The notes: generated by a model from the sequence alone, not told the origin. A stretch of DNA of 64,000 nt from Gloeobacter morelensis MG652769 (GCF_021018745.1 NZ_CP063845.1:2728001-2792000); one strand, 5' to 3'; shown: positions 34,972 to 44,551, counted from the stretch's first letter. Translations and numbers: made by a program.

Positions 34972-36266
34972 CTGAGTGACGGACAGATCGCCAAGTAGTG
35001 AGCAGGGCTGACTCGCGCTCGGTGCCTGGGGTACCCTGCGGACGTTTCTTCTTGCGAGACGTTTCCCAATGCTTGGCACCGTCGGCTTCCATCGTCGCCT
35101 GCTCACCTGGCTCAGGCAAGAGCTTCCGGCCAGGACGACCGTCATCTGCAGACCCTCGCCTGGATGGTCCTCGCCGTGATGCTCTCTGGAGCCATCGGCT
35201 TGACCCGCTGGAGCACCTACATCTGCAGCCCGCGCTCGCTGCGCCCAATCCCATCAACGCCGGTTGCGTCGCTGGCTGTCCAATCCTCGAATTCACCCGC
35301 AGACTCTGTACGCCCCTTTGATCCGTGCGGCACTGAGCACCTGGGGTTCCCATCCGCTTTACCTGGCCCTCGATACCTCGGTGCTCTGGGAGCAGTTTTG
35401 CCTTGTGCAGGTGGCGGTGCTGTTTGGTGGAAGGGCGGTGCCCCTGGCTTGGCGGGTGATGCGCCACGCCAGTGCGTCCGTCGGCCTCGAAGACTACCGG
35501 CTCCTCCTCAACCAGGCCGCCCGTCGCTTGCCCGAAGGGGTCAAGCTTCTGCTGCTGGCCGACCGGGGCTTTGTGGACCTGGCCCTGATTCGACATCTGA
35601 AGTATCTGGGCTGGCACTGGCGGCTGCGCCTCAAAGCGGGGCTGTGGATTCACCCTCCCGGTGGCGGCTCGTTTCGCTTAGGCAGTGTGGCCATCCCTCC
35701 CCAGCAGGTGCAGTTGTGGCCGTCGGTGCGGGTGGGCAAAGAACGCTATGGCAAAGTGCATCTGGTCATGGCCCATCCCGAGCGGGGCAAAGAACGTTGG
35801 TATGTCCTTTCTGACGAACCGGTCAGTCTACAAACCCTTTGGGAATATGGGCTGCGCTTCCAAACGGAACAGCAATTCAAGGACAACAAATCCGGCTGTT
35901 TGAAGCTGGAGGATTGTCGGATTCGGCAGGTCAAGGCCCTCTCGCGCCTGTATCTGGTCGTCGCCCTGGCCGAATTGTACGGGGTGTCGCAGGGAGCGGC
36001 AGTCGTGGAGTTAGGCGAGCGCAGCCGGGTGGATGCGCATTGGTTTGGAGGGATGAGCTACCGCAAGATTGGCATCAAATGGGTAAAGCGCAGTCTGGGC
36101 GAGCGGCTACCGCTGCAGGAGGTAGTCCGGCTGAGCGGTGCACCCGACCCGACCCCAGCGATGAGCAGTCGGCGGCAGTGCCGTCAAAGGCTGGAGCAGA
36201 TAGAGTTTGGGCCGATTGTCGAGCGAAGACAGGTGGCCTGAGCATGGCGTTTTGTCCGTCACTCAG
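34972..36266 (+). mobile_element. IS4-type element B with 10-base target duplication
   Basis: 1295 bases. Left end CTGAGTGACGGACAGATCGC and right end (inward) CTGAGTGACGGACAAAACGC are inverted repeats, 18 of 20. CTGCACGACC lies immediately outside both ends (34962-34971 and 36267-36276). The interrupted gene is the IS5-type transposase on the opposite strand. Confidence 0.9.
35069..36241 (+). pseudogene. IS4-type transposase B with two compensating frameshifts
   Basis: The frame from ATG 35069 gives LGTVGFHRRLLTWLRQELPA; the protein then continues in another frame as DRHLQTLAWMVLAVMLSGAI and GLTRWSTYI, and returns to the first frame as CAQSHQRRLRRWLSNPRI. From 35264 the main part is uninterrupted (325 residues) with catalytic regions ALDTSVLWEQFCLV, LLADRGFVDLALI and YGLRFQTEQQFKDNKSGCL. 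The breaks are near 35140 and 35230. The 325-residue part alone lacks the N-terminal region, so activity is doubtful. Confidence 0.8.
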
Positions 36267-36399
36267 CTGCACGACCACCAGTTGCGCTTTCAGGGTATGA
36301 CATTTTTGTTTGCCACTGTAGAAGCATCTTTGCTTTTTTTGGGTCGCTCGATTGGGATCTCGGTGACATCCACGACCACTACTTCGATTTGGACATTCG

Positions 36400-36633
36400 G
36401 AGGACTCGTTTGTCACCAAGTTCGACGCCGCAGGCAGCAGCTTGCTCTACTCGACGTTTCTAGGCGGTAGCGGCTCCGACAGCGCCGATGAAATCGTCGT
36501 CCAGGCGGGCAATGCCTTTGTGACCGGCTCGACCGATTCGCCCGACTTCCCCACCACCCCCAGGGCGTACCAGAAGGCACTGAGCGGCGGCAACGACGCG
36601 TTTGTCGTCAAGATCACCGACCCGGCGCCCTAA
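36400..36633 (+). pseudogene. 3' remnant of an SBBP gene
   Basis: 77 codons in frame, EDSFVTKFDAAGSSLLYSTF and onward, ending ...DAFVVKITDPAP like the intact SBBP protein. From 36463 the DNA is 99 per cent identical to 29661 onward, but 36400-36462 differs clearly (FDAAGSSLLYSTFL against LSTTGASLVYSTFL). The 5' part is missing and an IS5-type fragment abuts at 36399. The upstream difference shows this is not a simple copy of the intact gene's 3' end. Confidence 0.8.
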
Positions 36634-36697
36634 GGGTCGATTCTTGAGCACGGGCGGGCGTCGGGGGTTGGCCCCCGGCGCCCGCTTTAACTATCCA
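36463..36697 (+). repeat. 235-base direct repeat, copy 2
   Basis: Partner of 29661-29895. It includes the terminator and the last 11 bases of the convergent gene 36687-38024, so this copy is at the native position and copy 1 carries the transplanted tail. Confidence 0.92.
36654..36688 (+). terminator. Terminator copy 2, between convergent genes
   Basis: Same 14-pair stem and TTT tail as at 29852-29886. It now separates the SBBP remnant from the end of the membrane-protein gene. Confidence 0.75.
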
Positions 36698-38024
36698 TGC
36701 CGTTGCGACGGATATAGTCGCGCCGCGCCTGCTCCAATAAAGCAACGATCAGTTGCTGGGCATCCTGCACCGTGCCGTGCTCGCGCCACTCGGCGCTCAA
36801 GGTGCGCAGCAGCTTATCGAGCAGTTGACGGGTGAGCCTTTCGCCTTCGGGGTCGGCTTTGAGCACGCCGTTGGCGGCACTGTAGGCGGCGTTGAGCGTG
36901 ACGTTGACTAGACCGCTGGTCAGCCGGGTGGGTAAAGGCAACGACTGTTTAATCGAATGGGCCAGCAGTTGTTCCAGTTCGGGGCGCACCTGGGGAAGCA
37001 CTTCTTTGACGACGATTTCGGTCTGCTCTTTGACAAAGCCATCGATCGCCGTGGGCGGGTCGTCGGCAGAACGGGGAGCCACCTGGGTAGCCCGGGGCAG
37101 CGCGGCGGTCAAGTCGGCGGTGCGCACCACATCTTGCACCTGGGTGAGGGCTTTGACCACCACCAGGTCGGTCACCTCATCGGCAATCGCCATCGAGTAG
37201 CGGTGGATGAGACCGGCAATCGGAGAGGGAAAGACGCCCAATCGCTCCAATCGATCGCCGTAGGTGAAGACGCGCAGCAGCGCCAGCCAACCGAGGTGCA
37301 CCCCGGGAATCAAGTTGACGAGGGGCACCAGATTGAGCACATCGAAACTGTTTTCAGAAAAGCAGCGCTGCCAGCTCCAGCGCGGGTGGTTGCGGTAGGT
37401 GACGAAGGTGCGCAAGACCAGTTCCACAGCAAAGACGACCATAAACCACAGGTCGATGCGCCGGAAGTACCAGTCGACAAATTCGCCGTCCTCACCGTAG
37501 TTGCGGTAATAGTTGACCGCAAACAGAGGCCGCAGCTTCTTGTCAAAAAAATCCAGCTGAGCTGCCTGTCGCGCCGGGGTCATGTTCTGCTCGCTCCAGA
37601 AGCGCAAAAACGACTGCTTGGAGGAACTGTCGCCCACGTGGCGGCGGATGCGGTTTTTGATCCGCTCCAGCGTGCCCTGCTTGCCCGCCAGCTCAAAAGG
37701 GCTGTCATCGACGATCTGGGCGCTCAACGTCCGCAAAACCGGCAGCAGTGCCGCTTCGCGCGTGGCGTCCCCGGCGTCCGCAGCCGCTTTGTAGGCATCG
37801 ACCGTCCGCAGGTACCGCTCGGTGATCCGGTGGGGTTCGATACCCTTCATCGGGTCATACAGACGGACCAGCTCGGGCACCCTGAGCACATAAAAATCGC
37901 GCAGCTGTACATAGCTCAGATCAAAGATCACCCAGACGAGGTTGACGGTGGCCACCGCCAGAAAAAGCCATTCGAGCGGCCAGAACAGGACACCGCGCCA
38001 GGAAACATTGGGTTTGGTCGCCAC
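36687..38024 (-). CDS. Conserved cyanobacterial membrane protein of unknown function
   Basis: 445 residues from a GTG at 38024. Hydrophobic segments at about 12-36 (LFWPLEWLFLAVATVNLVWV), 202-225 (IDLWFMVVFAVELVLRTFVT) and 250-275 (VLNLVPLVNLIPGVHLGWLA). The second, with ELVLRTFVTYR, resembles an S2/S3 segment of voltage-gated-type channels, but no pore loop is evident. Large soluble helical regions flank them, including a C-terminal part (about 300-445) rich in charged residues. It converges on the SBBP remnant through a shared terminator. No function assigned. Confidence 0.75.
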   Translation of the reverse strand: MATKPNVSWRGVLFWPLEWLFLAVATVNLVWVIFDLSYVQLRDFYVLRVPELVRLYDPMKGIEPHRITERYLRTVDAYKAAADAGDATREAALLPVLRTLSAQIVDDSPFELAGKQGTLERIKNRIRRHVGDSSSKQSFLRFWSEQNMTPARQAAQLDFFDKKLRPLFAVNYYRNYGEDGEFVDWYFRRIDLWFMVVFAVELVLRTFVTYRNHPRWSWQRCFSENSFDVLNLVPLVNLIPGVHLGWLALLRVFTYGDRLERLGVFPSPIAGLIHRYSMAIADEVTDLVVVKALTQVQDVVRTADLTAALPRATQVAPRSADDPPTAIDGFVKEQTEIVVKEVLPQVRPELEQLLAHSIKQSLPLPTRLTSGLVNVTLNAAYSAANGVLKADPEGERLTRQLLDKLLRTLSAEWREHGTVQDAQQLIVALLEQARRDYIRRNGMDS

Positions 38025-38134
38025 GGGGAGCCATAGGCAGAGTTCGGCAGTTCCAATTTAAGGGTAAGAACGCATGCATCAATCCCCCGGCAGTCGGGTT
38101 TGCTTCCCGGCGCCCGTCGTCAGTGCCGGTACAG

Positions 38135-39703
38135 TTATGCACCCTGGCCGCTTTCGTGCTTCTTGGTTGTGCAAGCGGAAGGCGTGCCGGGTTGATCGCC
38201 CCGGGCGCGCAGTGCCTCGAGCGCCATCGCCTTTAAGGCGTTTCGATCGATTTTGCCGGTGGGGCCGGCGGGCAACCGATCGACAACGGTGACACTCTCG
38301 GGCCACTGTTCTGTGCCCAGGTGCGCCCGGGCAAATTCGAGCAACCCCTGGCAATCCACTGCCGCATCACCCCGCCCAAGCACCACAAAGGCCCGCATCG
38401 CTTCGCCGGACCCGCGCTCCGGTATGCCGACAACCCCCGCCTGCCGCACCGCCGGATGTTGGTACAGCACTCCTTCCACCTGCACAGGAGAAACCAGTTT
38501 GCCGCGGCAATGGATGACCTCCGATTTGCGGGCGAAAAACCAGTAGTAACCGTCGGCGTCTCGATAAGCCAGATCGCCCGTGTAAAACCAGCCTTCTCGA
38601 ATCGCCACCGCCGTGCGGTCGGGATCCTGCCAGTACCCCGCCGTCATGCTGCCGCCGCGTACCCGGATTTCGCCAATCGTCTCCGGCGTGTCGATCGTTC
38701 GGGCGTCGTCATCCACCAGGGAGATCTCCATAGCCCAAATCGCAACACCGATCGAGCCTGCTTTTTGGGGTCCTTCGGGTGGATTCATCGCGTAGATTTG
38801 CAGCTCCGTCATGCCGCACCCTTCGGTGATCCCGGTGCCGAAGCGGGCCTAGAAGCGCTCTTGAAGCACAACCGGCGTAGCCTCTCCGGCTGAGAAACAA
38901 AATTGCAGCGCCCGCAGGTCGTGGTGCACGGCCTCGGGGGTATTGACCAGCTCGTTGTACAGTCCTGGAAACCCGTAAATTTTGGTTGTTCTGTAAGTCT
39001 CCATCGCTTGCAGGGCCTGTGCGGGCTCGAAGTGGGGCAGCAGGACGCAGGTGGCGCCGACGGCATGAAACGGCAGCACCTGGGAGCCAAAGCCGATCAG
39101 ATAACAGACCGGCAACATGACCAGCGTGCTGTCCTGGGCGTCGATGCCGATCTGGCGAATCTGGTTGATGGTGGCCTGCTCCAGGCTTCGGCGCGTATGG
39201 AGGACACCCTTGGGCTGTCCTGTCGTCCCGGAAGTGTAAAAAATCGCGGCGGGATGGTCGGCCGCCAGATCCGGCCACGCGGGCGGCGGGCCTTCGACCG
39301 CCAAATGTGCGATCCACCCTTGCGCCCCCAGCGATTGTGTCAAGTGCACCTGCGCAGGCAACGGCTGCGCAGCCGTTGCCTGCTGATATTGCCCGTAGAG
39401 GCAGGGCTCGGCGATCAGAACTTGGGCACCGCTATGGTTCACCACGTAGCGGACCAGATCCGCCCCGAAGCGTATATTGATCGGAACTGCAACGGCACCG
39501 ATCTTGAAGCAAGCGTAGTAACACAGCACAATCTCGGGGCAGTTCGGCATCAAAAAAGCGACGCGATCACCGGCCTGAACGTTCCACTTCAGCAACGCGG
39601 TAGCCAGGCCGTCAACAAGTTTATCCAGTTGCTCATAAGTATAGGATTCTTCGCCAAATACGAGAGCAGTTTTTGACTGCAAACGAGTACCGGCTTTGTC
39701 CAT
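38135..39703 (-). pseudogene. AMP-dependent acyl-CoA synthetase/ligase interrupted by one in-frame TAG
   Basis: The reading frame runs from ATG 39703 (MDKAGTRLQSKTALVFGEES) to 38135, about 522 codons, broken only by TAG at 38851-38849. Around it the protein reads VVLQERF-stop-ARFGTGITEGCGMTELQIYA, exactly where intact ANL enzymes have ER(F)xARFG.xI.EGYGMTE. The AMP-binding motif FYTSGTTGQPKGV and the C-terminal motifs GWFYTGDLAYRDADGYYWF and PAGPTGKIDRNALK are intact. One substitution such as CAG to TAG explains it. It starts 31 bases after the GLIC stop, so it was the second gene of that operon. The substrate class (fatty or aryl acid) is undetermined. Confidence 0.85.
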
Positions 39704-39734
39704 GAGTATTGAACAGCATAACGGGCTCCTTGAG

Positions 39735-40814
39735 CTAAAATCCAAAGAAAAGAAATGCCAGAATAATATTCGCAAGTAAGAATACGACGGGAAACGCGAT
39801 GCGAGAGGCGCGTGTAATCGATGCCGCCCTGGCAGACCGGCCCTCGACTTTTAGATAATGCTGAACGGTGACTTCAATAACGGCCACAAAATAAAACAGG
39901 TAAATCATAAAAATAATTGCCCCCGTGTAGGTCATATAGGGGGTCTTCGGAAGATTGGTTTCTACCAGAATATTGAAGGCGATGTGGGCGATAAGTGTCG
40001 AGACCACCAGCGTTACATTCGCTTCGTAGGAAGTAGACCAGAAGGCGGTCCAGGAGATAAACAGAATGAACAGCATCGGCAAAATGATGTTGGGAATATA
40101 CGAAAAATACTGACGGGAAATCCGCAACTGGTAGTCCAGTTTCGATTCAAGTCTGTCTTCTAGAGCGAAGTTTGCAGGTTTCACCACGGCCGTAAAGTTT
40201 TCGATATCCCATCCCGTCAAGAACACATCGTCGTTTTTGCCCACTTTTTTGGGGTCGACTGCAAGCACGATATTGCGAGTGTCGACCGAACGGACAATCA
40301 AGTAAACGTGTAAAATCTGCGAATCAAAAGGATAGCGGCGAAAATCCAGCGGCGAGAGAAATCGGGCAGAGAAGCGTTCCAGATACTGTACCGTCCCGTC
40401 CGGGCTTACCGAAATATCGACCACATCGGCATCGCGGGCATTTTCAACATTGACAAAGTGGATCTCCGGTATCCAGATCGCTTCGGGTTCGTAGGTTTTG
40501 ACGCGAACGCCGCTGCGGGCCGGATCAAACGCCAGGCGCCTGTCCTTCCAGCTCAAACTCAAAAAGGCATTCACTTTGAAGGTTTCTTCTTTGTCGTCGA
40601 GGCCGTAGCACTCGATAAGATAGATGCCCGTGTTCACGGTGAGTGGTTCATCGGCAATAGGCGGGGGCGACGGAACCCTATCCTGGCCCCAACCCGGTGG
40701 GGAAAACCACAACAAACCAATCTGTACCACCGCAACTGCAGCCATCGGTTGCCATAGCATACGACTTGCAGCGATGGACTCTGAAAGTCTGGGCCGCCAG
40801 CCGGTCGGGAACAT
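39735..40814 (-). CDS. glvI: GLIC-type proton-gated pentameric ligand-gated ion channel
   Basis: 359 residues from ATG 40814, with GGAGG 9 bases upstream; MFPTGWRPRLSESIAASRML and WFSPPGWGQ form the signal peptide. The extracellular beta-sandwich, the Cys-loop position without cysteines (FRRYPFDSQ), pre-M1 ISRQYFSYIPN, four membrane helices and the TM2 pore (YEANVTLVVSTLIAHIAFNI) match the G. violaceus channel as I remember it. The residues I equate with proton-sensing Glu35 (DKEETFK), Asp122 (PFDSQ), His127, Arg192 and His235 are kept. Differences include ECYG for ECYS, KEET for KAET, PEIHF for PEIRF, SARFL for SARVL and DPKKVG for DLEKVG. It forms cation-selective homopentamers opened by low external pH. 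Cotranscribed with the ligase pseudogene. Confidence 0.97.
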   Translation of the reverse strand: MFPTGWRPRLSESIAASRMLWQPMAAVAVVQIGLLWFSPPGWGQDRVPSPPPIADEPLTVNTGIYLIECYGLDDKEETFKVNAFLSLSWKDRRLAFDPARSGVRVKTYEPEAIWIPEIHFVNVENARDADVVDISVSPDGTVQYLERFSARFLSPLDFRRYPFDSQILHVYLIVRSVDTRNIVLAVDPKKVGKNDDVFLTGWDIENFTAVVKPANFALEDRLESKLDYQLRISRQYFSYIPNIILPMLFILFISWTAFWSTSYEANVTLVVSTLIAHIAFNILVETNLPKTPYMTYTGAIIFMIYLFYFVAVIEVTVQHYLKVEGRSARAASITRASRIAFPVVFLLANIILAFLFFGF

Positions 40815-40989
40815 CCCGGCGGACCTCCTGGTTGAAAATCGATAGGTCAGATATACCTCAATTCGCACTTAAAGCCAGTCCGCAGGACCAGATCTTTGAC
40901 ATTGTTAACCTGGCCAGGGTTTGCGCTCCCAAAACAAGCGAAGTGGTCCATTTCAGCCCGCTTCCCAGAGGTAGACCGTACAGGACGGG

Positions 40990-42303
40990 TCAGGCCGATT
41001 CGGGCTTGGGCAGCGAACTGGGCAGAATCAGCAGCTCGGAGGTGGAGCGCTTCTCGACCATCTCGCGGGTGATCACGCACTTGCGGATGTCGGCGCGCGA
41101 GGGTACCTCGTACATCACTTCGAGCATCAGTTCTTCGACAATGCCCCGCAGGGCGCGCGCCCCGGTTTTGCGCCGGAAAGCTTCCTGGGCAATGGTCTTG
41201 ATCGCATCGGGCTCGAAGACCATCTCGACGCCGTCCATGCGCAGCAGGCGCTGGTACTGTTTGAGCAAGGCGTTCTTGGGTTCGGTGAGAATCTCGATGA
41301 GGGCTTCCTCGTCGAGGGGTTCGAGCACCGCCACCATCGGAATGCGGCCGATAAATTCGGGGATCAGACCAAATTTGACCAGGTCGTCGGGTTCGAGGGC
41401 CTTGAGCGATTCGACCAGACGCTGTTCGCGCTTCTGGGGTTCGCCCGCCTGCACAAAACCCATCGCCCGCTTGCCGATGCGCTGCTCGACGACGCGCTCG
41501 AGGCCGACAAACGCTCCTCCGCAGACAAACAGGATGTTGGCCGTGTCGATCTGAATATATTCCTGGTAGGGATGCTTGCGCCCACCCTGGGGAGGAACAT
41601 TGGCGACGGTGCCTTCGAGCATCTTGAGGAGCGCCTGCTGGACACCCTCGCCCGATACGTCGCGGGTGATCGAAGGGTTCTCGGACTTGCGGGCGATCTT
41701 ATCGATTTCGTCGATATAGATAATGCCGCGCTGGGCGCGCTCGACCTCGCCGTCGGCCACCTGCAGCAACCGGAGCAAAATGTTCTCGACGTCTTCACCC
41801 ACGTAGCCCGCCTCGGTGAGGGTGGTGGCATCGGCAATGGCAAAGGGCACATCGAGTAAATCGGCCAGGGTCTGGGCCAAAAGCGTCTTGCCGCAGCCGG
41901 TGGGGCCGATGAGCAGAATGTTCGATTTTTGAATTTCGACCTCGTCACCGCTTTCTTCGAGCTTCGAGCTGAGGCGCTTGTAGTGGTTGTAGACCGCCAC
42001 CGAGAGGATTTTCTTGGCCTCCTGCTGACCGATGACGTGCTGGTCGAGGTAAGACTTGATCTCCTGCGGCTTGGGGATCTTTTTGAGGGAAGTGTCCCGG
42101 CGGTTGGAGCGCGAGGCTTTGACCTTGGTCGGTTGGGGCTGGGGCTGGGTCGCCCCTTCAAACAGCTCCTCGTCAAGGATTTCGTTGCACAGTTCGACGC
42201 ACTCGTCGCAAATGTATACCCCCGGCCCGGCGATGAGCTTTCGAACCTGCTCCTGGGACTTGCCGCAGAAGGAGCATTTGAGGTGAGAGTCGTACTTGGG
42301 CAT
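40990..42303 (-). CDS. clpX: ATP-dependent Clp protease ATP-binding subunit ClpX
   Basis: 437 residues from ATG 42303. N-terminal zinc finger Cys10/Cys13/Cys32/Cys35 ([14 protein letters not shown]), Walker [15 protein letters not shown], Walker [15 protein letters not shown], sensor and arginine-finger regions near [15 protein letters not shown], the substrate pore loop within [17 protein letters not shown], and the ClpP-binding loop region RIGKRAMGF. It unfolds tagged proteins for ClpP. It follows tig after 31 bases on the same strand; clpP, which often sits between them, is absent here. Confidence 0.97.
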   Translation of the reverse strand: MPKYDSHLKCSFCGKSQEQVRKLIAGPGVYICDECVELCNEILDEELFEGATQPQPQPTKVKASRSNRRDTSLKKIPKPQEIKSYLDQHVIGQQEAKKILSVAVYNHYKRLSSKLEESGDEVEIQKSNILLIGPTGCGKTLLAQTLADLLDVPFAIADATTLTEAGYVGEDVENILLRLLQVADGEVERAQRGIIYIDEIDKIARKSENPSITRDVSGEGVQQALLKMLEGTVANVPPQGGRKHPYQEYIQIDTANILFVCGGAFVGLERVVEQRIGKRAMGFVQAGEPQKREQRLVESLKALEPDDLVKFGLIPEFIGRIPMVAVLEPLDEEALIEILTEPKNALLKQYQRLLRMDGVEMVFEPDAIKTIAQEAFRRKTGARALRGIVEELMLEVMYEVPSRADIRKCVITREMVEKRSTSELLILPSSLPKPESA

Positions 42304-42334
42304 GGGGCAGCCTGGGTGTTGATAAATCGAGGTT

Positions 42335-43720
42335 TCAGGAGTTGGGTTGCGCCTCGGGCTCGGTGGCCCCGGCGGCAACTTCGGGGGGAGCGTCTTCGCC
42401 CGAGCCCGGCTCAATCGCCTCACCCGGCAAAGTCAACTCTATTGTAGAGTGCTCCGCGAGCCACTCCAAAATCTTCTCCGTAAGCATTTCTTCGCGAGCA
42501 AATTCGGCCAGGGCCTGCTCGGAGACATCCTCCTCCAGTTCGCTGCGCAACTCGGCAACGCGCGCAGCCACCTGTTCCTCTTCGACCACGATATTTTCGG
42601 CGCGAGCCACTTGTGCCAGGGCCAAGGTGCGCTTGAGGCGATTTTCGGCGTCGACTCTAAGCGTTTCGCGTACCCGGGGCATGTTCTCCTCAGTGAAGAT
42701 GCGGCTGGGGTCGATGCCCTGCTGTTGGAGGTTGCGGAAGCTCTGCTCGGCCAGAAACTGTACTTCGCGGTTGACCAGCGTCTCAGGCAAGTCGACGCTC
42801 GTCTCAGCCACCAGCGCCTTGATGATGGCGGTGTCGCGGTTGGCGCGGGTCTTCTCCGCCGCCTGCTCGCGCTGCTGCTGCTCCAGAAACGCGCGCAGTG
42901 CTTCGAGGGTCTCAAATTCGCTGATGTCACCGGCAAAGTCGTCGTCGAGGACGGGCAGTTCTTTGATCTTGAGATCTTTGAGGGTGACGGCGAATTTGGC
43001 GTCGATGCCCGCCAGTTCCTGCTGCGGATAATCGTCGGGAAAGCGCAATGCAAGCTCGGTGCTCTCACCAATTTGCATTCCGATGATCCCCTCGGTGAAG
43101 CCGGCGATGAGCCGACCCGGCAGCAGTTCGACTTCAAAATCGGTGGCTTTACCCCCGACTATCTCGCTGCCGTCCGCCGCCTTGGTGCCCGCAAAGTCGA
43201 TGACAGCGGTGTCGCCGACCTCAGCCGCCCGACCCTCGACAGGAACGAGCACGGCGCGCTGCTCGCGGTACTGCTCGAGCTGGTCATCCACCTGCTTGGC
43301 TTCGTAGGGCACTTCGCTATAGCGCACCGTCAGGCCGGTGTAGGTACCCAGCTGCACCTCCGGCTGCACATCGACGGCGGCTTTGAAGCTGAGCGGTTCT
43401 CCCGGCTGGTAGCGGCCGAGCAACTCCTCGAACGAATCGCGCAGCTGCAGGTTGCCCAACGAAGCAATCGACTCCTGTTCGATCGCCTCTTTGAGGGAGC
43501 TGTCGATCAGATTTTCGAGCGCCTGCGCCCTGAGGCGCTCCTTGCCGTAGAACTGCAGCACCAGCTGGCGCGGGGCCTTGCCGGGGCGAAAACCGGGGAT
43601 GCGGGCGGTGCGCATGGTGTCGCGCACCAGTTTCTCGTAGGCTTGTTTGGATTTTTCGCCCTCGACCTCGACATTGAGGCCCATCTGGGAGCGCGGGAGC
43701 TTCTCTTGCGTGACTTTCAT
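42335..43720 (-). CDS. tig: Trigger factor, ribosome-associated chaperone and peptidyl-prolyl isomerase
   Basis: 461 residues from ATG 43720 ([20 protein letters not shown]). The ribosome-docking loop is [12 protein letters not shown] near residue 45. The FKBP-like domain follows ([39 protein letters not shown]), then the helical substrate cradle to about 430 and an acidic Pro/Ala-rich tail ([20 protein letters not shown]). It folds nascent chains at the exit tunnel. First gene of the tig-clpX operon, divergent from grpE, which forms a protein-quality-control cluster. Confidence 0.97.
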   Translation of the reverse strand: MKVTQEKLPRSQMGLNVEVEGEKSKQAYEKLVRDTMRTARIPGFRPGKAPRQLVLQFYGKERLRAQALENLIDSSLKEAIEQESIASLGNLQLRDSFEELLGRYQPGEPLSFKAAVDVQPEVQLGTYTGLTVRYSEVPYEAKQVDDQLEQYREQRAVLVPVEGRAAEVGDTAVIDFAGTKAADGSEIVGGKATDFEVELLPGRLIAGFTEGIIGMQIGESTELALRFPDDYPQQELAGIDAKFAVTLKDLKIKELPVLDDDFAGDISEFETLEALRAFLEQQQREQAAEKTRANRDTAIIKALVAETSVDLPETLVNREVQFLAEQSFRNLQQQGIDPSRIFTEENMPRVRETLRVDAENRLKRTLALAQVARAENIVVEEEQVAARVAELRSELEEDVSEQALAEFAREEMLTEKILEWLAEHSTIELTLPGEAIEPGSGEDAPPEVAAGATEPEAQPNS

Positions 43721-43907
43721 CGAAATGGCAGGTAACAAAAGCGGACGATGATCTTAGCTGGATTTACGGGTGACCAGCCAGAGGCTAATTGTACACGCTC
43801 CCCGGCGCAAAGGCCGGAGTCTTCATTTTTGCTGGCGGCGGCAGTCCGGAGGTTGGGTCCGCGAGCGTTTAAAATCAAGGTTGCAAACGGCACCACATGG
43901 CAGAGCG

Positions 43908-44498
43908 ATGGCAGAAAACGAGCGCACCACCGAGAACTTCCAACCGCAGGATCCTTCCTACGCAGAGGCCCAAGCCCCCGAGGCGTCCGCTGCGGAAGTG
44001 ACGGGATTGACCGCCCGCATCGACCAGCTCGCCGCCGAGAACTCCGACCTGCAAAAAAAACTCGCCGACTACGAGCAAAAGTACACGCGGCTGATGGCCG
44101 ACTTTGACAATTTTCGCAAGCGCACCCAGCGCGAAAAAGACGAACTGGCCTATTTTGTTTCCGCCAAGCTCCTCAAGGACATCCTGCCGGTCTTCGACAA
44201 CTTCGATCGCGCCCGCACCTTCGCCCAGCCCGACAACGAGCGCGAAGAGAAGCTGCACAACAGCTACCAGCAGGTCTACCGGCAGTTTCTCTCGGTACTC
44301 GAAAAGATGGGGGTGACGGCCATGGAGGCGGTCGGTCAGCCGTTCGACCCGGCCCAGCACGAGGCCATCCTGCGCGAAGAATCGGCCGCAGTCAGCCAGG
44401 AGACGGTCGTGGCGGAGTTGCAAAAGGGCTATTTGCTCGCCGACAAGGTGCTGCGCCCGGCCATGGTCAAAGTGGCGATCCCCGAAGCGGGTTCCTAG
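43908..44498 (+). CDS. grpE: GrpE, nucleotide exchange factor for DnaK
   Basis: 196 residues from ATG 43908. An N-terminal long coiled coil (about 36-90: ARIDQLAAENSDLQKKLADY, then MADFDNFRKRTQREKDEL), the dimer helices (LLKDILPVFDNFDRARTFAQ) and the beta-wing domain (MGVTAMEAVGQPFDPAQHEA, VVAELQKGYLLADKVLRPAM, VKVA). It promotes ADP release from DnaK. dnaK is not adjacent. A strong hairpin lies after the gene at 44535-44549, before the cobalamin riboswitch. Confidence 0.96.
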   Translation: MAENERTTENFQPQDPSYAEAQAPEASAAEVTGLTARIDQLAAENSDLQKKLADYEQKYTRLMADFDNFRKRTQREKDELAYFVSAKLLKDILPVFDNFDRARTFAQPDNEREEKLHNSYQQVYRQFLSVLEKMGVTAMEAVGQPFDPAQHEAILREESAAVSQETVVAELQKGYLLADKVLRPAMVKVAIPEAGS

Positions 44499-44551
44499 CC
44501 GCGGGCGGTTAAGAATTTCAGCTGCCTTCCAGCGCCCTGCGGCGCAGGGTG

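Larger units (their letters stand above)
34780..36399 (-). pseudogene. IS5-type transposase remnant, split by IS4-type element B
   Basis: Two minus-strand fragments: 36399-36267 (VEVVVVDVTEIPIERPKK-like start, then CFYSGKQKCHTLKAQLVVVQ after a slip in an A7 run) and 34971-34780 (CTRRILSTVCGCGRVHDLRL, FTHSHTRFAPWVKCLADKGY, QGIKRVHANSQTPTKKRPRG). Deleting the intervening element and one 10-base duplication joins LVVVQ directly to CTRRIL in frame, as in intact IS5-family proteins (Asp in VDVTE, Asp in ADKGYQG). The N-terminus ends at the SBBP junction and the C-terminus at the IS1634 end. Confidence 0.8.

Noticed and set aside
30634-36266. A composite transposon bounded by like IS copies
   Set aside because: The two IS4-type elements are of different groups and orientation, and no shared outer target duplication encloses the foreign gene.
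42347-43735. A 462-codon plus-strand frame opposite tig
   Set aside because: It has no domain or plausible start and mirrors the trigger factor codons.
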